DNA from: Sphingomonas sp. SORGH_AS_0879 | GTDB lineage: Bacteria; Pseudomonadota; Alphaproteobacteria; Sphingomonadales; Sphingomonadaceae | NCBI RefSeq assembly: GCF_030819175.1 | Contig: NZ_JAUTBJ010000001.1 | Coordinates: 49,185 to 113,184 of the forward strand | Direction of reading: 5' to 3' | DNA: 64,000 nt | In this document: positions 1 to 8,211 of the stretch, piece by piece | Layout: every line of letters starts with the position of its first letter | Position numbering within the stretch: the first letter of the stretch is position 1 | The notes under the pieces: generated by a model | Databases searched by the model: none | The model's input: only the letters and a program-made list of their open reading frames with translations | What the model was told of the DNA's origin: nothing | Position numbers and translations under genes: made by a program

Positions 1-19
1 GGGATTCTTGATCCCTTTG

Positions 20-41
20 AACATGCGTCGTGACGCATGTT
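20..41. promoter_or_regulatory. 22-bp dyad (10-bp arms, 2-nt centre) downstream of parA
   Basis: Perfect inverted repeat AACATGCGTC-GT-GACGCATGTT. It lies beyond the 3' end of parA on the side where a parB or rep gene would be expected. It could be a ParB or Rep binding site or an operator; only one copy is visible, so the role is inferred. Confidence 0.45.
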
Positions 42-43
42 GC

Positions 44-120
44 GGTGCCAGCCCGCTCCCCCACCCGGCCTCCCATCAGGATACCGTGTGGGGGGCCGGG
101 TGGGGGAGCGGGCTGGCACC
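44..120. repeat. Long GC-rich stem-loop with 27-bp perfect arms
   Basis: Arms at 44-70 and 94-120 are exact reverse complements, beginning GGTGCCAGCCCGCTCC, around a 23-nt loop. It sits 36 bp past the restored parA stop, so it may act as a terminator. Equally it may be a REP-type mobile hairpin of the kind scattered through the left half of the window. No T-run follows it. Confidence 0.7.
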
Positions 121-1365
121 GCCCCGAAACGCGCCCTCTCGCGAGTTTCGCAAGCTCAAGCCACCGCATGGATCACCGCCTCCTCGCTCGCCGGTTCGAT
201 CCGGCCCCAGCCCTGGCGGACCAGTTGCTCGACCTGGCGCATCGCCTCGTCCAGATTGGCGCGGCAGCGTTTGTGCGTCTTGGGCGTGCCGATCGGCTTT
301 TCGAGTTCGTAGACGGTCCATCATCCGCATCGCGGCATGGCTGATCTCGGCGGATTCCAGGATCGGCACGGGCAGCAGCGCGGGGCCGAAGCTTTGTTCC
401 ATGATCGCGCGCACCATGGCGTGGCTGGGGTCGTTGCCGTCGAACTTGGAGCAGATCAGCCGGACGAACTGGTAATCCACCTCGATTCCCGCGCTGGTCA
501 GTTGGTTCAACACCTGGTCCATCATCGACAGGAACTGGACGGTCGAGCAGAAATCCGGCGTCGTCGCGGCGAGCGGCACGAGCAGCGCATTGGCCGCCTG
601 CATCACCGCCAGGCTGATCGTGCCGAGGGCAGGGGGAGGATCGAGCAGCACCACGTCATAATCGCGCGCCAGTTCGGCCAGCCCGCGCTTCAGCTTGCGG
701 AACCGCGCGGCCAGCACCGACCCGCCATCGCTGCCCGCCGCGGCCAGTTCATATTCCACGTCGAACAATTCGAGGTTGGAAGGGATCAGATCGACATTGG
801 GCCAGGGCGTCGGCTTGACCGCATAGGCCAGGTCGGTCTGGGTCGGGTCGATCGACAGATAGGGGTAGAGCGTCTCTTCTCGGGTGACGTTGAAATGCGG
901 GTTGAAGCCGAACAGCGTCGTCGTCGTCGCCTGGCTGTCGCAATCGACGACCAGCACGCGGTAGCCCTGCACCGCGAAATAATGCGCCAGATGGGTGGTG
1001 ACGGTCGACTTGCCGACGCCGCCCTTGAAATTCTGGACCGCGATGATCGCGGGCACGTCATGCGCCGCGCGGGCAGGGGAGGCGCCCAGAACGTCGCGCA
1101 TCGTCAGCATCTGCTCGACGCTATAGCCCAGCCGACGGCCATTGTCGGTGATCGGGGCAGGGGGGAGGCGGCCATCCTCCTCCGCCATGCGGATGCGGTT
1201 GGTCGAACAGCCGAGCAACTGCGCCGCCTCCGCGATGCCGAAGCGGAGATGCAGGCCCTTGCGGCTCTCGGGCAGGAACGCCTTGCGCCGCAACCGCTCG
1301 ATCATCCGCTCGCCGGCGCTCGCCAGATCGCCAATCTGGGACAGCATTGCATGATCTTCCGCCAC
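76..1365 (-). CDS. parA: Plasmid partition ATPase ParA (frameshifted near its C-terminus)
   Basis: ParA-family Walker ATPase of the large type Ia class that positions plasmid copies together with ParB and parS. Residues ~40-95 form a MerR-like helix-turn-helix (AAQLLGCSTNRIRMAEEDGR) as in P1 ParA and RepABC RepA. Then come the deviant Walker A motif FKGGVGKST near residue 115, the switch region DCDSQATTT and the Walker B-like VVLLDPPPALGT. The start is GTG. After MRMM the frame is lost through an extra C at 318-319. Removing it restores a natural tail, TVYELEKPIGTPKTHKRCR and onward, ending at 156 rather than 76. No parB lies in the window; it should lie left of position 1. Family call is sure; the break may be a sequencing error. 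Confidence 0.9.
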   Translation of the reverse strand: MAEDHAMLSQIGDLASAGERMIERLRRKAFLPESRKGLHLRFGIAEAAQLLGCSTNRIRMAEEDGRLPPAPITDNGRRLGYSVEQMLTMRDVLGASPARAAHDVPAIIAVQNFKGGVGKSTVTTHLAHYFAVQGYRVLVVDCDSQATTTTLFGFNPHFNVTREETLYPYLSIDPTQTDLAYAVKPTPWPNVDLIPSNLELFDVEYELAAAGSDGGSVLAARFRKLKRGLAELARDYDVVLLDPPPALGTISLAVMQAANALLVPLAATTPDFCSTVQFLSMMDQVLNQLTSAGIEVDYQFVRLICSKFDGNDPSHAMVRAIMEQSFGPALLPVPILESAEISHAAMRMMDRLRTRKADRHAQDAQTLPRQSGRGDAPGRATGPPGLGPDRTGERGGGDPCGGLSLRNSREGAFRGGASPLPHPAPHTVS

Positions 1366-1443
1366 TCGCGCACCCCTTGAAGCTTTTGGGGCAGCCTAAT
1401 GGCAAATTTCATTCAATCGGGCAAGGTGCGGGGGCGGGGCGAT

Positions 1444-1459
1444 GTTTCCCCGGGGAAAC
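1444..1459. promoter_or_regulatory. parS-like 16-bp palindrome, copy 1
   Basis: Perfect palindrome GTTTCCCCGGGGAAAC, 78 bp upstream of the parA start. An identical copy lies 155 bp further upstream. The GTT-N10-AAC shape resembles parS of RepABC plasmids (GTTNNNNGCNNNNAAC) but with CG at the centre. Two identical palindromes next to parA make a centromere or an autorepression operator likely; this is inference. Confidence 0.6.
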
Positions 1460-1460
1460 T

Positions 1461-1594
1461 TATCCTCCCCGGCACGGGGAGGGGGACCGCCGCGAAGCGG
1501 TGGTGGAGGGGGATCGCCACAAAGGTCGTCCCCCGCCGCACGCCCCCTCCACCATGCTGGCGCATGGTCCCCCTCCCCTTGCAGGGGAGGATAG
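1461..1594. repeat. Intergenic REP-like hairpin element
   Basis: A compound GC-rich inverted repeat built of TCCTCCCCGGCACGGGGAGG, a GCGAAGC-type minihairpin, and its partner CCCCCTCCACCATGCTGGCG. Related units occur at 2890, 7930 and 16470. It lies between the two parS-like palindromes. Confidence 0.7.
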
Positions 1595-1598
1595 ACGC

Positions 1599-1614
1599 GT
1601 TTCCCCGGGGAAAC
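1599..1614. promoter_or_regulatory. parS-like 16-bp palindrome, copy 2
   Basis: Second identical copy of GTTTCCCCGGGGAAAC, 155 bp from the first, with a REP-like hairpin between them. It lies just past the 3' end of the glutaredoxin-MauE gene and upstream of parA. Confidence 0.6.
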
Positions 1615-1643
1615 CTGTCCCTACGAGCACGGAAGGAGCGGGA

Positions 1644-2402
1644 TCACCCGTGCCGGACCACCATCCAAACCGCCATCGCGATCATCATCACATTCTCGGT
1701 CAGCGACAGGAACCCCAGCGGCACATTGCTCGCCCCGCCGACACAGGCGCATTTCAATTCGCGCCGGTCGATATAGACCGCCTTGACCACCGACACCGCG
1801 CCCACGCCCCCGATGAACAGCGCGACCGGCACCGAGATCCAGGTCAACACGCCCGCGATCATCAGCACCCCCGCCAGCCCCTCGGCAAAGGGATAGGCAT
1901 AGGAATAGGGGACCCAGCGCTTCGCCAGCAGGTCGTAGTTCAGGAACATGGTCGCGAAGCTCTCGACATTCTGGAGCTTCAGCAGCGCGAGCACCGCCAT
2001 GCTGAACGCGACGAACCATTCGCCCGCGCGTAGCGTGAACGGCGTGGCATAGACCGCCTGGGATGCGGCCAGCGCCATCAGCGCGGTCATCGCGAACAGG
2101 GCGGCGACCGGGCGATAGCTGGTCGCCCTGGGATCGGCCACCCGCTTGCCGAAGAAACGGCGCAGATCGTCATAGCCGCCGACCCGCTCGCCCCCGATAA
2201 AGACCTGCGGCGTCGTCTTCACGCCATGCTCGGCCTTGAAGGCGTCGGTTTCCTCACGGGTGCGCAAGAGGTGATCCTCGACCTCGTAACCTTGTCGGCG
2301 CAGCAGGTCCTTCGCCTTCAGGCCATAGGGGCAGGTGTGGGTGGGCATCACCATGCGGTACAGGGTCGCAATCTTGCGTAGGGGCGGGGGCGTCGCCATC
2401 AT
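1644..2402 (-). CDS. Glutaredoxin-MauE/DoxX fusion membrane protein
   Basis: Two fused modules. Residues ~1-80 are a glutaredoxin fold with a monothiol-like active site, HTCPYGLKAKDLL (CPYG in place of CPYC), and the cis-Pro stretch TTPQVFIGG. From about residue 95 on are four predicted membrane helices of the MauE/DoxX redox-associated type, with a late CxC pair (LKCACVGG) that could take part in disulfide exchange at the inner membrane. Start set at 2402 (MMATPPP) because the MerR-type -10 box covers the longer ATG at 2429; GGAGA precedes it. It diverges from the MerR gene and is probably its target. Likely a redox or metal-stress function; substrate unknown. Confidence 0.8.
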   Translation of the reverse strand: MMATPPPLRKIATLYRMVMPTHTCPYGLKAKDLLRRQGYEVEDHLLRTREETDAFKAEHGVKTTPQVFIGGERVGGYDDLRRFFGKRVADPRATSYRPVAALFAMTALMALAASQAVYATPFTLRAGEWFVAFSMAVLALLKLQNVESFATMFLNYDLLAKRWVPYSYAYPFAEGLAGVLMIAGVLTWISVPVALFIGGVGAVSVVKAVYIDRRELKCACVGGASNVPLGFLSLTENVMMIAMAVWMVVRHG

Positions 2403-2424
2403 CTTCTCCGGCTGGGGTCCGATC

Positions 2425-2459
2425 CCCATATGGCATGCGTACCATGGTACGGAGTCAAG
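2425..2459 (-). promoter_or_regulatory. MerR-type promoter with 19-bp spacer and central dyad
   Basis: On the minus strand TTGACT (2454-2459) and CCATAT (2425-2430) are separated by exactly 19 bp, the over-long spacer typical of MerR-activated promoters. The spacer holds the dyad CCGTACCATGGTACGC, close to the classical mer operator core. It drives the glutaredoxin-MauE gene and lies just upstream of merR on the other strand. Confidence 0.75.
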
Positions 2460-2462
2460 ACG

Positions 2463-2867
2463 ATGGCCGACTGGACGATTGCCGGACTGGCGCGCGAGGG
2501 CGGCGTCGGGGTGGAGACGATCCGCTATTATCAGCGGCGCGGCCTGATCGACACGCCCGCGCGGCCCGAGGGACCGGGATCGGGTGGCCGCATCCGCCGC
2601 TATGGCGAGGCGGACGTGCGGCGGTTGCGCTTCATCCGGTCCGCACAGAATGCGGGCTTCACGCTGGAGCAGATCGGCGAATTGTTGGCGCTGGACGCGA
2701 CCGACGACCGGGCGCGGGCCAGGTCGCTGGCCCAGGAACGCATCGCCGCGCTGGACGCCCGGATCGCGGAGTTGCAGGCGGCGCGCGATGCCCTCCAGAC
2801 GCTGGCGAGGGAGTGCGGCAGCGGGTCGGCGGGGCCGTGCCCGATCCTGATGTCGTTCGATCGTTAG
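2463..2867 (+). CDS. MerR-family transcriptional regulator
   Basis: 134-residue MerR regulator. N-terminal winged HTH: MADWTIAGLAREGGVGVETI followed by RYYQRRGLI, then RRYGEADVRRLRFI. A dimerisation coiled coil spans roughly residues 75-115. The C-terminus has two cysteines (CGSGSAGPC) matching the metal-binding pair of mercury-type MerR, but the third mercury ligand (Cys82 of Tn501 MerR) is absent: the equivalent stretch LDATDDRARARS has no Cys. Mercury sensing in the usual trigonal mode is therefore doubtful. Start chosen at 2463 so that the promoter dyad stays outside the gene. It diverges from the glutaredoxin-MauE gene. Confidence 0.88.
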   Translation: MADWTIAGLAREGGVGVETIRYYQRRGLIDTPARPEGPGSGGRIRRYGEADVRRLRFIRSAQNAGFTLEQIGELLALDATDDRARARSLAQERIAALDARIAELQAARDALQTLARECGSGSAGPCPILMSFDR

Positions 2868-2889
2868 CGAAAATTCAGATCAATCGCCA

Positions 2890-3026
2890 TTCCTCCCCTG
2901 CAAGGGGAGGGGGACCAGCGAAGCTGGTGGAGGGGTGTCCCCGGTCGCGAGTGCACCCTGTCCTCGCCAACGGCGACACCCCTCCGTCAGGCCTACAGCC
3001 TGCCACCTCCCCTGCAAGGGGAGGAA
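2890..3026. repeat. Intergenic REP-like hairpin element
   Basis: Begins TCCTCCCCTGCAAGGGGAGG and ends with the matching CCTCCCCTGCAAGGGGAGGA, enclosing CGAAGCTGGTGGAGGGG and its partner CCCCTCCGTCAGGCCT. It lies between merR and the kinase gene. The flanks are inverted and related to the elements at 1461 and 16470. Confidence 0.7.
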
Positions 3027-3117
3027 TGGCGATCACCTCCGGCGACGCGCACTCCGTCCCGTTCCGGTCATGGCGGGGCCGACGGAACCAAGCCGCACGC
3101 CCGCCGCTATCCCGGTC

Positions 3118-4461
3118 ATGACCGATAACGACGACAAGCCCACCCACAACGCCACCCACCGCCCGGTTCCCAGCGGCCGCATCGCGCGCGCCGGCGCGTT
3201 CGGACGGCTGGCGGGCGGGGTCGCGGGCGGGATGCTGGCGGAGGGCGCGCGCAGGCTGGCCAGCGGCGAGCGGCCGCGCCTGGGCGACCTGATCCTCACC
3301 CCCGGCAATGCCGCGCGCGTCGCCGACCGGCTGTCGCACCTGCGCGGGGCGGCGATGAAGCTGGGGCAGATGATCTCGATGGATGCGGGCGACCTGTTGC
3401 CGCCCGAACTCCAGACCATCCTCGCCCGGCTGCGCGACCAGGCCTATCGGATGCCGCCCGCGCAGCTCGACAAGGTCTTGCGCACGGAGTGGGGAGCCGA
3501 CTGGCGACGTCGCTTCCGCCATTTCGAGGCCGCACCGATGGCCGCCGCCTCGATCGGGCAGGTCCACCGCGCGACCCTGCCCGACGGGCGGGTGCTGGCG
3601 ATCAAGGTGCAATATCCCAGCGTGCGCGACAGCATCGGCTCGGACGTCGACAATGTCGCGACGCTGCTGCGCGTCTCCAACCTGCTGCCGCCCGCGCTGG
3701 ACCTCAAGCCGCTGCTGGCAGAGGCCAAGCGCCAATTGGCCGAAGAAGCCGATTATCTCCGCGAGGCGGACCGGATGCGCGCCTATGGCGAGCGGCTGGC
3801 CGGTGATCCGCGCTATGTCGTGCCCCGCCCGGAGCCGGTGCTGACCACGCCGCTGGTGCTGGCGATGGACTATATCCCCGGCCAGCCGATCGAGACGCTG
3901 GCGGAGGCGGACCAGCCCGCCCGCGACGCCGCGATGACCGCGCTGATCGAACTGGTGCTGCGTGAGCTGTTCGACTTCGGCATGATGCAGACCGATCCGA
4001 ACTTCGCCAATTACCGGTGGCAGGCGGATACCGGGCGGCTGGTCCTGCTCGACTTCGGTGCGACCCGCGACGTGCCGGCGGAGACGGTCGCCTCCTATCG
4101 CCGGTTGATCGAGGCGGGGCTGGCGCATGACCGCGACCGGATCCGCGAAATTGCGGTGGAGACGGGCTTTCTGGGCGAAGCGGCGGTCGCCGCGCACCGC
4201 CCGGCGGTGGACCGGATCATCGCCGCGATCGACGACACCATGGCGCGGGCAGGGCCCTTCGACTTCGGCGACCGCGCCTTCGTGCCGGTGGTGCGCGAAG
4301 AGGCCCGCAGCCTGATCGCCGACCGCGACACCTGGCAGGTGCCCCATGTCGAAACCCTGTTCGTCCAGCGCAAGATCAGCGGCAGCGCCCTGCTGTGCGC
4401 CCGGTTGAAGGCGCGGGTCGATGTGCGCGGGCTGGCGGCGCGGGCGATCGGGAACGGGTGA
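3118..4461 (+). CDS. ABC1/UbiB (AarF)-family atypical kinase
   Basis: 447-residue member of the ABC1/ADCK/UbiB family, atypical protein-kinase-like ATPases tied to ubiquinone biosynthesis and lipid handling. The family KxGQ motif is present (MKLGQMISMDAGDLLPPEL), then the Ala-rich loop AAASIGQVHRATL, the lysine in VLAIKVQYPSV, the E-rich EADYLREADRM segment and the catalytic/Mg region TDPNFANYRW with LLDFGATRDV. Start set at ATG 3118; an in-frame ATG at 3070 would add 16 residues. No membrane helix was recognised. There is no obvious tie to its neighbours. Confidence 0.85.
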   Translation: MTDNDDKPTHNATHRPVPSGRIARAGAFGRLAGGVAGGMLAEGARRLASGERPRLGDLILTPGNAARVADRLSHLRGAAMKLGQMISMDAGDLLPPELQTILARLRDQAYRMPPAQLDKVLRTEWGADWRRRFRHFEAAPMAAASIGQVHRATLPDGRVLAIKVQYPSVRDSIGSDVDNVATLLRVSNLLPPALDLKPLLAEAKRQLAEEADYLREADRMRAYGERLAGDPRYVVPRPEPVLTTPLVLAMDYIPGQPIETLAEADQPARDAAMTALIELVLRELFDFGMMQTDPNFANYRWQADTGRLVLLDFGATRDVPAETVASYRRLIEAGLAHDRDRIREIAVETGFLGEAAVAAHRPAVDRIIAAIDDTMARAGPFDFGDRAFVPVVREEARSLIADRDTWQVPHVETLFVQRKISGSALLCARLKARVDVRGLAARAIGNG

Positions 4462-4632
4462 GGAACCGGGTGCATCATGGCCCGGGGGTGCGCAGGCTCG
4501 CCGCATTTCCGGACGATGTCCGTAGTCACGACGTGAAGGCGGCACTCCGCTGATTCTCTGGCATTGAGTATCGCGATCGGAATAATCCGGCGCGGCAGTG
4601 GAAACGACAACCGCCGACCATGATGAACGAGA

Positions 4633-4676
4633 TTTCATCATAATATCATCGCCATTCCTCCAAAATGTCATCACGC
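4633..4676 (+). promoter_or_regulatory. Pho-box-like 11-bp repeats upstream of TonB receptor 1
   Basis: Units TTTCATCATAA (4633), TATCATCGCCA (4644) and TGTCATCACGC (4666) sit on an exact 11-bp register; the unit at 4655 is degenerate. This matches the direct-repeat architecture of PhoB boxes (CTGTCAT units every 11 bp). The gene start is 57 bp downstream. PhoB binding is inferred. Confidence 0.5.
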
Positions 4677-4732
4677 CGCAATGATCCGGCACCAAGGGAT
4701 CGCGGCATAATCCTTTGGGGGGAATAACCATC

Positions 4733-7090
4733 ATGACTTCGTTCAACCCGCGTTGCGCGGGGCGGTTCTTTGCGTCCAGCGTCCTGGCTCTTCTGATCGC
4801 CACGCCTGCCATGGCCGCCGATCCCGAACCGGCGAAAACGACCGCGCCCGATGAGCAGAAGACGACCGATGACGGCACGCTGGCCGAGGTCATCGTCACC
4901 GCGCAGAAGCGGCCCGAAAGCCTTCAGAAGACGCCGATCGCCATCTCGGTCCTGTCCGCCGACGACCTGAAGAACCGCCATGTCCAGTCGCTGGTCGATC
5001 TTCAGGACGGCGCGATCCCGTCGCTTCGCGTCGCGCCCTTCTATTCGCGCAACTCGGCGCTGATCATGAACATTCGCGGCATCGGCGTGCTGGCCGACAG
5101 CAACCAGCCCGCGCGCGACCAGGGCGTCGGCGTCTATATCGACGGCGTCTATCTCGGCCGCGCCCAGGGGCTGGGCACCGCGCTCTACGATATCGAGAGC
5201 ATCGAGGTGCTGAAGGGTCCGCAGGGCACGCTGTTCGGCCGCAATACCGAGGGCGGCGCGGTCAGCATCGTGACGAAGAAGCCCACCGGCGAGTTCGGCC
5301 TGTCGGCGACGGCGGGCATCGGCAATTTCGGCGCGCACAAGATCGAGGCGCATCTCAACCTGCCCGAATGGCAGAATTTCAGCGTCAAGCTGGACGGCAT
5401 CGTCACCAAGCGGAACGGGCTGGTCGACAATCCGCTGCCCGGCCAGTCGGACTTCAATGGCTTCGACCGGCATGGCGGGCATGTGGAAGTGCTGTGGAAG
5501 CCGCAGGACGGCGTCAGCGCGGATTATGCCTTCGACACCTCCTACGACGCCTCGACCCCGCTCTATCTCCAGACGATCACGGCGGGCACACTGACCCGCG
5601 CGCCCGCGCTGCCGCTCCAGCCCGACCGGGTGCGCACCGCCAGCGTCGGGGTGCCGCAGCAGGACAGCATCGGCAAGACCCATGGCCACCGCCTGACGCT
5701 CGGCCTCGACCTGGCGCCGGGACTTCAGCTCAAGTCGATCACCGCATACCGCGAGCTGGACCAGAGCCAATATGACAATGGCGGCCAGAACAGCACCACC
5801 TACAAGCCCAACGGCGCGTTCAGCCGCTACAGCCTGGCGGGCTTTACCCAGAACCAGTTCAGCCAGGAAATCCAGTTGATCGGCGACACCCCGCGCCTGA
5901 AATATGTCGCGGGTGCGATGGCGTATCGCGAGCATAGCGAGGACAATGCCCAGGCGTTCAACACCATGGTGTGGAATGCGGACGGCACCGCCGCGACCGT
6001 CGCCACCTATAATATCGCGACCGTCCCCTTCGACCGCGCCAGCCGGATCACGACGCGCAGCATCGGCGCCTTCGGCCAGGCGACCTGGACCCCGGCGATC
6101 CTGGACGACCGCCTGCACCTGACCGGGGGCGCGCGCTATACCCGCGACATGAAGCATGGCGAGTTGTTCATCGTGAACGGCGCCACCCCCAATGTCGACG
6201 GGGTGACGGGGCCGCGTCGCCTGAATGCCGCCTGGTCGCGGGTCGATCCGCTGCTGACGCTGGCCTATGACGTGACCGGCGACGTGCATGTCTATGGCAA
6301 ATGGTCGGAGGGGTATAAGTCGGGCGGCGCCAATTCGCGCTCGCTGCGCTATGCGCCGTTCAACCCGGAAATCCTGTCGATGTTCGAGATCGGGGCGAAG
6401 ACCGAGTTTCTCGACCACCGCGCCCGCCTGAACCTGTCCGCCTATACCGGCGCGTACAAGTCGATCCAGATCGACTTCCAGGCCAATTACCTCCAGGTCG
6501 ATGCGCAGGGCAATCTGCTCCAGACCAACCGGACGACCATCGAGACCGCCAATGCGCCCGGCACCGGCCGCGCCAAGGGGTTCGAGGCGGAGCTGACCTT
6601 CGCGCCGATGACCGGGCTGACGCTGGGGGCCAGCTATTCCTATAACGACCTGACCATCCCGGCGACGGTCAATCCCTTCCCGCAAGGGGCGAGCGGCGTG
6701 GTGGTGACGACGCCGATCAAAATCTACCCGGTCTATACCCCGGCGCACGCCGCCAGCGGCGCGATCGACTATGATCGGCCGATGGGTGATGTCACCTTGG
6801 TCGCGCATCTCGACGGCAATTACGACAGCGGCTTCTACGCCAATTACAACGACCCCGCGCCGGGGGTGAGCCAGCCCAAGGGCGATCCGGGCTTCGTCGT
6901 CAACGGTCGGCTCGGCATCACCGATATCGCGCTGAACGGCACCGGCGCGACGCTCAGCGTCGCCGCCTGGGCGCGCAACCTGCTGAACGAACAGCATATG
7001 TTCTACAAGGGGCTGAACACGCTGACCGGCGTGTCGGGCTTCTTCAACGAACCGCGCACCTATGGCCTCGAAGCCACGGTGAAGTTCTGA
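4733..7090 (+). CDS. TonB-dependent outer-membrane receptor 1
   Basis: 785-residue receptor that imports a ligand across the outer membrane using TonB energy. Signal peptide ends near ATPAMAA. A TonB-box-like segment (LAEVIVTAQKRPESLQKTPI) is followed by the plug with IESIEVLKGPQGTLFGRNTE and then a C-terminal barrel ending in FNEPRTYGLEATVKF, with terminal Phe. Start set at ATG 4733 behind a GGGGGG stretch. The stop overlaps the start of a secreted phosphatase by one base, so the two are co-transcribed, and Pho-box-like repeats lie upstream. A phosphate-ester ligand is suggested by context, not shown by the sequence. Confidence 0.9.
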   Translation: MTSFNPRCAGRFFASSVLALLIATPAMAADPEPAKTTAPDEQKTTDDGTLAEVIVTAQKRPESLQKTPIAISVLSADDLKNRHVQSLVDLQDGAIPSLRVAPFYSRNSALIMNIRGIGVLADSNQPARDQGVGVYIDGVYLGRAQGLGTALYDIESIEVLKGPQGTLFGRNTEGGAVSIVTKKPTGEFGLSATAGIGNFGAHKIEAHLNLPEWQNFSVKLDGIVTKRNGLVDNPLPGQSDFNGFDRHGGHVEVLWKPQDGVSADYAFDTSYDASTPLYLQTITAGTLTRAPALPLQPDRVRTASVGVPQQDSIGKTHGHRLTLGLDLAPGLQLKSITAYRELDQSQYDNGGQNSTTYKPNGAFSRYSLAGFTQNQFSQEIQLIGDTPRLKYVAGAMAYREHSEDNAQAFNTMVWNADGTAATVATYNIATVPFDRASRITTRSIGAFGQATWTPAILDDRLHLTGGARYTRDMKHGELFIVNGATPNVDGVTGPRRLNAAWSRVDPLLTLAYDVTGDVHVYGKWSEGYKSGGANSRSLRYAPFNPEILSMFEIGAKTEFLDHRARLNLSAYTGAYKSIQIDFQANYLQVDAQGNLLQTNRTTIETANAPGTGRAKGFEAELTFAPMTGLTLGASYSYNDLTIPATVNPFPQGASGVVVTTPIKIYPVYTPAHAASGAIDYDRPMGDVTLVAHLDGNYDSGFYANYNDPAPGVSQPKGDPGFVVNGRLGITDIALNGTGATLSVAAWARNLLNEQHMFYKGLNTLTGVSGFFNEPRTYGLEATVKF

Positions 7091-7929
7091 TGCGCGGCCT
7101 TCTCACCCTGGCGCTGCTGGTCGCGGTTCCGTTGGGGGCGGGGGCTTCGGCCTCCGCGCCCGTCGCGGCCCCGGCGCACCAGCGGGTGCTGCCGCTTCAG
7201 GGCGGGCGGAATTTCCGCGACCTGGGCGGCTATCGCACCCTGGACGGGCGGACGGTCAAATGGGGGCTGCTCTATCGCTCGGGCCAGATGCACGACCTGA
7301 CCCCGGCGGATTATGCCTATCTCCAGAAACTGGGCATCCGCACCGTCTGCGATTTCCGCGACACCCGCGAACGCACGGGCGAGCCGACCAACTGGCCCGC
7401 CGGGCAAAAGCCCAAAGTGTTGAGCGACGATTATGCGCTCGACATGAGCGGCATGATGCTGCCCGGCGATCCATCGACCTGGACGCATGAACAGGTGGTG
7501 GCGGCGATGACGGCGACCTATCCCAAGCTGCTCGACCAGTTCCGGGGGCAGTACCGCCGCATGTTCGCCGAACTGCTGGCCGGGAACGCGCCGCTCGCCT
7601 TCCACTGCACGGCGGGCAAGGACCGGACCGGCGTGGCGGCCGCGCTGCTCCTGTCGGCGCTGGGCGTGCCGAGGGCGACTGTCATCGAGGATTACCTCCT
7701 CTCCAACCAGCATATGGCCCCGCCGCCCGCGCATCCGACCGGCTTCTGGGCCAAGCTGTCGCCCGAGGCCGCGCGAACCTTCGCCGGGGTCGACCGCCGC
7801 TATATCGAGGCGGTGTTCGCCGTGACCGACCGGCATCCGGGCGGCACCATGGGCTATCTGAAGGACGAACTGGGCGTGGACCCGGCCAGGATCGCGAAGC
7901 TGCGGGGGCTGTACTTAACCAGGAAGTGA
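7090..7929 (+). CDS. Secreted tyrosine/dual-specificity-type phosphatase
   Basis: 279 residues with a Sec signal peptide (LLTLALLVAVPLGAGASA), so periplasmic or exported. The family opening GGRNFRDLGGYRTLDG leads to the catalytic P-loop HCTAGKDRTG near residue 175, which holds the CX5R signature of Cys-dependent phosphatases (the bacterial Y_phosphatase3 type). ATG overlaps the stop of the TonB receptor (TGATG). With the upstream Pho-box-like repeats this suggests release of phosphate from organic esters in the periplasm. Activity on lipids or phytate is possible for this fold; the true substrate is not known. Confidence 0.88.
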   Translation: MRGLLTLALLVAVPLGAGASASAPVAAPAHQRVLPLQGGRNFRDLGGYRTLDGRTVKWGLLYRSGQMHDLTPADYAYLQKLGIRTVCDFRDTRERTGEPTNWPAGQKPKVLSDDYALDMSGMMLPGDPSTWTHEQVVAAMTATYPKLLDQFRGQYRRMFAELLAGNAPLAFHCTAGKDRTGVAAALLLSALGVPRATVIEDYLLSNQHMAPPPAHPTGFWAKLSPEAARTFAGVDRRYIEAVFAVTDRHPGGTMGYLKDELGVDPARIAKLRGLYLTRK

Positions 7930-8058
7930 TTCCTCCCCGGCACGGGGAGGTGGCATCGCGTAGCGATGACGGAGGGGGGCTTCCTCATAGGACGTCCCGT
8001 GCGGCGATCCCCCTCCACCATGCTTCGCATGGTCCCCCTCCCCGTTTCGGGGAGGATT
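7929..8058. repeat. Intergenic REP-like hairpin element
   Basis: Starts TCCTCCCCGGCACGGGGAGG and ends CCCTCCCCGTTTCGGGGAGG, enclosing GCGTAGCGATGACGGAGGGG and CCATGCTTCGCATGG minihairpins. It lies directly after the phosphatase stop and may end its transcript. Same family as the element at 1461. Confidence 0.7.
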
Positions 8059-8097
8059 CAGCCGTATGTCGTCCTTGGAAATCGATCCTGACGACGG

Positions 8098-8130
8098 CGT
8101 CATGTAAACGTCATCTGGTTAACATCGCGC
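8098..8130 (+). promoter_or_regulatory. Pho-box-like 11-bp repeats upstream of TonB receptor 2/phytase
   Basis: Three units in perfect 11-bp register: CGTCATGTAAA (8098), CGTCATCTGGT (8109), TAACATCGCGC (8120). The first two share CGTCAT, very close to the CTGTCAT core of PhoB boxes. The receptor start lies 81 bp downstream. This is the clearest of three such sites in the island. Confidence 0.6.
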
Positions 8131-8211
8131 CGTAACATTGCGCCGCCACGGGGGCGGGAAGGACCGATGCCGGGGAGGGTGTCGGCACGACCAGCGCCCA
8201 GGGGGAGCATC

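Noticed and set aside
337-1380. A 347-codon plus-strand frame opposite parA
   Set aside because: Shadow of the ParA frame; composition dominated by Arg, Gln and Gly, with no recognisable domain.
4646-6997. A 783-codon minus-strand frame opposite TonB receptor 1
   Set aside because: High-GC third-position effect. The plus strand encodes a complete TonB receptor with signal peptide and plug motifs; the minus frame is Arg/Gln/Ala-rich without domains.
7090-7929. PTP-like phytase identity for the secreted phosphatase
   Set aside because: The P-loop HCTAGKDRTG and the NFRDLGGY start fit the bacterial tyrosine/lipid phosphatase group rather than the myo-inositol phosphatases with HCEAGxGRT; activity on phytate cannot be claimed.
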